The notes under the pieces: model-generated
Told to the model about the DNA's origin: nothing
The model's input: the letters and a program-made list of their open reading frames with translations, nothing else
Database searches by the model: none
Position numbers and translations under genes: made by a program
Assembly: GCA_965230245.1 (NCBI GenBank)
Contig: OZ246000.1
Location: 2,046,001-2,110,000 of the forward strand
Length of the DNA stretch: 64,000 nucleotides
Reading direction: 5' to 3'
From: JAGNKE01 sp965230245
Lineage (GTDB): Bacteria; Pseudomonadota; Alphaproteobacteria; Micavibrionales; Micavibrionaceae
Shown here: one piece after another, positions 61,370-64,000 of the stretch
Numbering within the stretch: position 1 is the stretch's first letter
Layout: the number at the start of each line of letters is the position of its first letter

Positions 61370-62287
61370 TTACGGCCACTTGGCTTCCGGTGGCATAGAC
61401 ATCAGAATTGCCTCGGTATTCCCGCCTGTTTTTAGGCCGAATTGCGTCCCGCGATCGTACAGCAGGTTAAACTCCACATATCGCCCGCGCTTGACCAATT
61501 GATGCTCGCGGTCTTCGTCTGTCCACTCCTTTTCCATAGAGCGCTGCACAAGCTTCGGATAGATATCGAGAAACGTCCGCCCGACATCCTTTGTAAACTG
61601 AAAATCGTTTTCCCAGCCTTTGCGATCAAGATAATCATAGAAAATGCCGCCGATCCCGCGCGGCTCTTGTCTGTGCGGTAAGTAGAAATACTCATCACAC
61701 CATTTTTTGAATTCGGGATAATATGCGGGGTCATGCGCATCACAGCAGGATTTAAAAGCACTGTGAAAATCCCGCGTATCTTGCGCGTCTTCAAACATCG
61801 GCGTTAAATCCGCACCGCCGCCAAACCATGATTTCGACGTCATAATCATCCGCGTATTCATATGAACAGCAGGCACAAGCGGGGATTGCATGTGCGCGAC
61901 CAGAGAAATCCCTGACGCCCAGAAATGCCCACCACTTTCGCTTGCACCCGGAATTTTAGCGGCAAAGTCTTCGGAAAATTTGCCGTGAACCTTAGAAAAA
62001 TTCACACCGACCTTTTCAAAAACACGCCCGCGCATAACCGCCATCGTACCGCCGCCCTTCAAAATAGAGCCGGATTCGTTCGGCTGCTCGGAATTTTCGC
62101 GCTCCCACGGCGTTTTCTCGAAACGGCCTGCATCTTTTTCCGCATGCTGCCCGCCGGAAAGATCGTCCTCAATACTTTCGAAGGCCTCGCAGATCATCGT
62201 CTGCAAATCATAAAACCAGTTCGAAGCCTGTTTTTGTTTATGTTCCTGTGAAAGCTCTTCTGTAGAAGATTTAGCGAGTTCTGACAT
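61370..62287 (-). CDS. hemF: aerobic coproporphyrinogen III oxidase HemF
   Basis: HemF oxidatively decarboxylates coproporphyrinogen III to protoporphyrinogen IX with oxygen. The 305-aa product has MNTRMIMTSKSWFGGGADLT with the TPMFEDAQDTRDFHSAFKS region, RGIGGIFYDYLDRKGWE and RGRYVEFNLLYDRGTQFGLK, all family blocks. The N-terminal 20 residues are polar. The aerobic type fits an oxygen-respiring organism, as does the bc1 operon downstream. Confidence 0.97.
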   Translation of the reverse strand: MSELAKSSTEELSQEHKQKQASNWFYDLQTMICEAFESIEDDLSGGQHAEKDAGRFEKTPWERENSEQPNESGSILKGGGTMAVMRGRVFEKVGVNFSKVHGKFSEDFAAKIPGASESGGHFWASGISLVAHMQSPLVPAVHMNTRMIMTSKSWFGGGADLTPMFEDAQDTRDFHSAFKSCCDAHDPAYYPEFKKWCDEYFYLPHRQEPRGIGGIFYDYLDRKGWENDFQFTKDVGRTFLDIYPKLVQRSMEKEWTDEDREHQLVKRGRYVEFNLLYDRGTQFGLKTGGNTEAILMSMPPEAKWP

Positions 62288-62320
62288 TTTGTTACGCGTC
62301 CTTAATTATTGGCAGATAAT

Positions 62321-62791
62321 TTATCGAAGCTGCCGCAGCGCTTCACCGGCAATCATGGCACTGGCTGTGACAATATTCAATGACCTAAAACCCTGCGTCA
62401 GCGGAATTGTAACTTTATGCGCCAGAGTATCATAAACCTCTTCAGGAATACCCGAACTCTCGCGTCCGGCCAAAAGAATATCGCCGTGTGCATAAGAAAA
62501 ATCTGTGTAGGTTGCATCTGTTTTGGTGGTCATGAGCACAATACGGCGCATTCCTTGATATTTATCAAGGAATGCAGACCATGAATCATGCTTGATAGGC
62601 GCAATGAAGTCGATGTAATCCATGGCAGATTGCCTGATTTTGCGCTGATTCCAAAGGAAGCCGCACGGCTCAATAATATCAAGGGAAAGGCCGAGACAGG
62701 CGCACAGACGGATCGCCGCGCCAACGTTCTGCGGAATATCGGGTTGGTACAACGCTAAATGTAATTTTGGAGAAGAAAAGGTGTTGCTCAT
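62321..62791 (-). CDS. trmL: tRNA (cytidine(34)-2'-O)-methyltransferase TrmL
   Basis: TrmL methylates the wobble ribose in certain leucine tRNAs. The 156-aa SPOUT enzyme has LALYQPDIPQNVGAAIRLCA at the start, LLAGRESSGIPEEVYD and the knot end IPLTQGFRSLNIVTASAMIA followed by GEALRQLR. Length and motifs are standard. It faces away from petA across a gap of about 125 bases. Confidence 0.95.
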   Translation of the reverse strand: MSNTFSSPKLHLALYQPDIPQNVGAAIRLCACLGLSLDIIEPCGFLWNQRKIRQSAMDYIDFIAPIKHDSWSAFLDKYQGMRRIVLMTTKTDATYTDFSYAHGDILLAGRESSGIPEEVYDTLAHKVTIPLTQGFRSLNIVTASAMIAGEALRQLR

Positions 62792-62916
62792 GATTCCTGT
62801 TTGTATTCAAAAGGTTTTTTCTTGTTCCTCTGGATCGTCAGGGGTTGATCTTCTATAAAGAGAGGATTAAAAGACTTCTACAAAAATGTTCTTACTGCAA
62901 ACTCTTTAGGTACGAC

Positions 62917-63465
62917 ATGTCAGCGGACACACATATTAATCAAGATGACGACAAGGATGGTCGCAGAGAATTCCTGCAATGGACGGCGGGCGCTTTCGGA
63001 GCTGTCGGCGCAGTTATCGCGGCTTTCCCACTCGTAAATTCATTAAATCCGGCTAAGGATACATTGGCGCTTTCAACCGTAGAGGTTGATCTCACACAAA
63101 TTCCGGTTGGCGAATCCAAAACAGTCATGTGGCAGGGAAAACCTGTTTTCGTAAAACACCGCACGGCTAAGGAAATTGAAGAGGCACGTAGCGTTGACGT
63201 CTCAAGCCTGATCGATAAACAAACGGATGAAGATCGCGTGGAAAAGCCTGAGTGGCTGGTCACAATCGGCGTGTGTACGCATCTCGGCTGTATTCCCGCA
63301 GGACAAAAGAATTCAGACATCAAGGGAGACTTTGACGGCTGGTTCTGCCCGTGTCACGGATCACACTATGATACGTCAGGCCGCATTCGTAAGGGGCCGG
63401 CACCGAAAAACCTCACAGTGCCGCCATATGAATTTATTTCAGACACAAGAATTAAAATTGGTTAG
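62917..63465 (+). CDS. petA: ubiquinol-cytochrome c reductase Rieske subunit
   Basis: The Rieske protein transfers electrons from ubiquinol to cytochrome c1 in the bc1 complex. From the ATG at 62917 it has 182 residues, an N-terminal twin-Arg segment (RREFLQWTAG at 16-25) with a membrane anchor (about 22-42), and the 2Fe-2S site with Cys120, His122 (CTHLGC) and Cys144, His147 (CPCHGSH), plus Cys125 and Cys146 for the disulfide. An upstream frame to 62845 is not used. petB follows 15 bases later. Confidence 0.97.
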   Translation: MSADTHINQDDDKDGRREFLQWTAGAFGAVGAVIAAFPLVNSLNPAKDTLALSTVEVDLTQIPVGESKTVMWQGKPVFVKHRTAKEIEEARSVDVSSLIDKQTDEDRVEKPEWLVTIGVCTHLGCIPAGQKNSDIKGDFDGWFCPCHGSHYDTSGRIRKGPAPKNLTVPPYEFISDTRIKIG

Positions 63466-63479
63466 GGGCATTCGCAAAA

Positions 63480-64000
63480 ATGGCAAGTGGTGAACGCGAA
63501 AAATTTGATAACACGGTAGTGGAGTGGATCGACTCTCGCCTGCCGATTTTTACAGTACTCAACAAAGAATACGGCGTATTCCCGACACCGCGGAACTTCA
63601 ACTATTTCTGGAATTTCGGGGCAATAGCTTTCTTCATGCTGGCAACGATGATCGCAACCGGTATCGTACTGGCTATGCACTACAGTCCGGACACCGAACT
63701 CGCCTTTAACAGTGTCGAGCGTATCATGCGTGACGTCAACGGCGGATGGTTGATCCGCTACATCCATATGAACGGCGCATCCTTTTTCTTTATTGCGGTC
63801 TACATCCACATGTATCGTGGCATGTATTACGGCTCTTACAAACGCCCGCGTGAACTCCTATGGATTCTGGGTTGCCTGATCTTCTTGCTTATGATGGCAA
63901 CGGCCTTTCTTGGATACGTCCTTCCGTGGGGACAGATGTCTCTTTGGGGCGCAACCGTGATTACGGGCTTCTTTACGGCTATTCCGTTCGTGGGTGAATT
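63480..64000 (+). CDS. petB: cytochrome b of the bc1 complex, truncated by window end
   Basis: ATG at 63480 opens a frame that runs to the right edge without a stop, giving 173 residues. It has FPTPRNFNYFWNFGAIAFFM, the haem-binding His pair context (YIHMNGASFFFIAVYIHMYR) and the LPWGQMSLWGATVITGFFTA block of cytochrome b with several membrane helices. It follows petA, the usual fbc order. The gene for cytochrome c1 should lie beyond. Confidence 0.96.
   Translation, partial: MASGEREKFDNTVVEWIDSRLPIFTVLNKEYGVFPTPRNFNYFWNFGAIAFFMLATMIATGIVLAMHYSPDTELAFNSVERIMRDVNGGWLIRYIHMNGASFFFIAVYIHMYRGMYYGSYKRPRELLWILGCLIFLLMMATAFLGYVLPWGQMSLWGATVITGFFTAIPFVGE

Noticed and set aside
1..64000. Insertion sequences, CRISPR arrays, prophage or tRNA genes
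   Set aside because: I looked for transposase motifs, regularly spaced repeats, phage structural genes and tRNA cloverleaf signatures and found none I can support.

Overview
The window is chromosomal DNA from a flagellated alphaproteobacterium of moderate GC content. Several independent markers point there: the flagellin regulators FlaF and FlbT, the class II flagellar regulator FliX, sigma-54 (-24/-12) promoters in front of flagellar operons, two CckA-type hybrid kinases, a single-domain FlgJ, a cysteine-poor DksA-like protein, and a GTTC-N7-GTTC LexA box in front of recA. The gene content resembles Micavibrio-like or Rhodospirillales-like lineages, but I cannot fix the genus from sequence alone.

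Region 1 (1-43.1 kb) is one large flagellar and motility island made of several operons. fliF-fliG-fliH-fliN (minus) build the MS ring and the C-ring base. A flagellin block follows: a FlaG-like protein, FlaF, FlbT, a 566-aa flagellin and a TPR-methyltransferase. The block 11.3-22.9 kb (mostly minus) encodes hook, hook cap, hook-length control, rod, P-ring and L-ring proteins (flgE, flgD, fliK, two FlgN-like chaperones, flgJ, flgI, flgH, flgA, flgG, flgF), with fliX and a dksA-like gene facing the other way. From 23.3 to 33.3 kb (plus) come fliL, fliM, a DUF6468-type protein, a MotE-like protein, cheY, cheZ, a MotB-like fragment protein, motB and a 1115-aa AMIN/TPR protein. From 33.3 to 36.2 kb (minus) come fliP, fliO, a Sel1-repeat protein, a small helical protein and a stand-alone FlhB C-terminal-like protein. 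From 36.3 to 43.1 kb (plus) come flgB-flgC-fliE, an inserted lipoprotein gene, fliQ-fliR-flhB and a cckA-type kinase. flhA, fliI, fliJ, motA, flgK, flgL and fliD are not in the window.

Region 2 (43.1-51.6 kb) holds a two-frame gene joined by a dnaX-like slippery run, recA with its LexA box, smpB, dapA, a soluble lytic transglycosylase, and a response regulator followed by a second hybrid kinase. Region 3 (51.6-58.5 kb, minus) is a MoxR / DUF58 / DUF4159 / large membrane protein operon. Region 4 (58.6-64.0 kb) is housekeeping: DUF1285 protein, CCA-adding enzyme, an ATP-grasp protein, hemF, trmL, and the start of the cytochrome bc1 operon (petA, petB), which runs off the end.

Three sigma-54 promoters with intact GG and GC elements are readable (flgF, flgI and flgB operons). 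Together with FliX they imply the FlbD/FliX class II hierarchy; FlbD itself is not visible. The most unusual items are the accessory motility genes around motB, the structured 180-nt element at 11.1-11.27 kb, four tandem hairpins at 19.4-19.55 kb, the A-AAA-AAG frameshift gene after cckA, and a 39-codon ORF that overlaps the fliQ start.
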